A stretch of DNA of 64,000 bases from CAINVV01 sp038323575 (lineage in GTDB: Bacteria > Bacteroidota > Bacteroidia > Bacteroidales > Prolixibacteraceae). The position numbers were made by a program, and so were the translations under genes. A model generated the notes under the pieces. The model saw only the letters and a list, made by a program, of their open reading frames with translations. It was not told where the DNA came from and did not search any database. Positions 62,873-64,000 of this stretch are shown piece after piece (position 1 is the stretch's first letter; each line of letters opens with the position of its first letter). Location of the stretch: the NCBI GenBank assembly GCA_038323575.1, contig JBBQHB010000013.1, positions 12,235 through 76,234 on the forward strand. Reading direction: 5' to 3'.

Positions 62873-63670
62873 TCAGAAGTCACTCTTTTCGGAATTGGGG
62901 TTTTTGTCCGGTTTGTTTAGTTTATCCAGTACTTCCTGCTCCAAAATTCGCAGCTTATCGAGTCGTTGTTTGTCGACAGATTTCCTCTTTCGCTTCATTA
63001 CTTCCATAATTAAAGCTTTCAAAGGCATCTTAAAAGAGACATAGAATCCCCTGGTTTGTTGGGCATAATAAACCAATCCCCAGTTTTCCTGTAATTCCCT
63101 TTTAATTTTCAGCGTTTGGTATTCCTGCGTGAAGAACACTATTTCCTCGGAAAGTCCTGATAGATCGCCGACGGTATCGGTTCTGCCGTCCATCCTCGAC
63201 CAAAGCAGTTTGTTGTTAACCTTTTGGAAGGTTTTGTTGCCTACAATTGATTTCAATGCGTGGTAGGCAAGAAAACAAGCCTTGTCGAAATCGGATTTAT
63301 CCAGTTTGTTGTACTCAGAAAAGAGATTCCGCTCAATACCGGTCATCGGCGAATTCTGGTATCTTTCGAACAATAGTTTCCCGCGTCTCAGGTTCTCATC
63401 CCTTTCTACCTCCTGAAAATTCAGCCAGTTGCAGGTCGCTTTGTATTTTTCCTTGACAGATCCTTTGTCTAGCTTTATAAAGTGCGCATACAAGGCATAA
63501 AAATAGATGTCCCTGACTGATTTCCGGGTATCGGACATAAAACCGGAAAGTAACTGGATGGGAATGTTGATAAACTCGGCTTTGGCTGAAGGTTCGATTT
63601 CCTTTGGATTGTTTTTTGGGGTGGCAGCCATTAAACTTTTAAACATAGGTTTTGTTTTGGTGGTGTCCAT
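62873..63670 (-). CDS. Unknown 265-aa protein next to tRNA-Cys
   Basis: Not recognised. Soluble, charged and helical, with a segment FINIPIQLLSGFMSDTRKSVRDIYFYALYAHFIKLD (residues about 35-70) and a basic C-terminal tail (MKRKRKSVDKQRLDKLRILEQEVLDKLNKPDKNPNSEK). Its tail suggests nucleic acid binding, but this is a guess. It lies 65 bases downstream of tRNA-Cys on the same strand; ATG at 63670 chosen, 63646 is also possible. Confidence 0.7.
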   Translation of the reverse strand: MDTTKTKPMFKSLMAATPKNNPKEIEPSAKAEFINIPIQLLSGFMSDTRKSVRDIYFYALYAHFIKLDKGSVKEKYKATCNWLNFQEVERDENLRRGKLLFERYQNSPMTGIERNLFSEYNKLDKSDFDKACFLAYHALKSIVGNKTFQKVNNKLLWSRMDGRTDTVGDLSGLSEEIVFFTQEYQTLKIKRELQENWGLVYYAQQTRGFYVSFKMPLKALIMEVMKRKRKSVDKQRLDKLRILEQEVLDKLNKPDKNPNSEKSDF

Positions 63671-63735
63671 AAACGAAAATCGTCTGAAATTCAACGCATT
63701 GATATTCCAGACGATTCAATAAAAACAATACGTTG

Positions 63736-63806
63736 AGGTCGATGGCGGATTCGAACCGCCGTTCACGGTTTTGCAGACCGCTGCCTAGCCACTCGGCCAA
63801 CCGACC
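63736..63806 (-). tRNA. tRNA-Cys (anticodon GCA)
   Basis: On the minus strand: acceptor GGTCGGT/ATCGACC, D arm GGCC...GGC, anticodon stem GCGGT/ACCGT with anticodon GCA, T arm GGCGG-TTCGAAT-CCGCC, discriminator U. CCA not encoded. Confidence 0.95.
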
Positions 63807-64000
63807 GTTTTCAGGGTGCAAATATAGCGATTTTTCCGGGCTACGAAAACCGGATGCATAAAAAACAGCGATTCAGCTTATAGTATTTTTTTCTACGGTT
63901 AAAGCTTTGCGTTCATTTCGAGGTATGCCATTCCGGTTGGCGGTTTGCACCAACATTCTTTTGCCCAAAAATTTGTCTTTGTTTCTTACCTCCTTTCGCT
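63807..64000. other. Right edge, no feature seen
   Basis: No gene, hairpin or repeat recognised in the last 194 bases. Confidence 0.4.

Overview
The window is a piece of a Bacteroidota chromosome, most likely from the Bacteroidales/Marinilabiliales side. The evidence is three type IX secretion genes (porZ, a PorP/SprF protein, porV), a CCDC81-type HU-SPOR protein, a DUF2400 protein, Bacteroidetes-type MetF, and repeated Bacteroidota -7 boxes (TAnnTTTG) in front of genes. No ribosomal or phylogenetic marker allows a finer placement. The left edge cuts rseP; the right edge ends in noncoding DNA after tRNA-Cys.

1-10.9 kb is housekeeping: rseP (partial), tatA, a DUF2807 lipoprotein, a TetR regulator downstream of rnr, metF, rdgB, porZ, recO, and an aminotransferase-fold protein that has lost the PLP lysine. 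10.9-24.3 kb is an accessory region: tRNA-Arg(CCU), a YafQ-type toxin/antitoxin pair, DUF2400, a Fic protein with an AbiEi-like N-terminus and an inverted-repeat operator, a tandem pair of unknown 248-aa paralogs plus the stump of a third, an orphan antitoxin beside a broken toxin, a three-gene cassette headed by a nuclease/DUF2075 ATPase lying between two copies of a ~117-bp repeat, an alpha-helical unknown, MazG, and small unknowns. 24.3-36.5 kb mixes a nitroreductase, an F420-type reductase, two membrane proteins, a dihydrouridine synthase, an aldo/keto reductase, rfbB and galE, the HU-SPOR protein, a dipeptidase and riboflavin synthase. 36.7-47.1 kb holds PorP/SprF, a TPR protein, ppk1, a HEAT-like protein, a transglutaminase-like protein apparently without its catalytic residues, and porV. 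47.1-61.9 kb is a secreted phosphoesterase and sugar-oxidoreductase region: a YncE-propeller/phosphoesterase fusion, three calcineurin-type metallophosphoesterases, two exported Gfo/Idh/MocA oxidoreductases, and two propeller proteins, in two convergent operons. A ~1-kb gene-free stretch, one unknown gene and tRNA-Cys(GCA) close the window.

The most unusual feature is a dispersed family of short tandem arrays (8-bp unit GACTGGAC) that sit at the 3' ends of genes, always in the same orientation relative to the upstream gene and often starting within a few bases of its stop codon. At least seven clear and several degenerate arrays occur between 16 and 50 kb. The unit is stop-free in all six frames, and some arrays carry extra shared palindromic modules. 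A second, unrelated 9-bp repeat (CTAAAGTGA) forms an inverted pair of arrays behind the aminotransferase-like gene, and a 21-bp repeat encoding a leucine heptad follows the gene at 19.9 kb. All calls rest on reading the sequence and knowledge of families; no database search was run.
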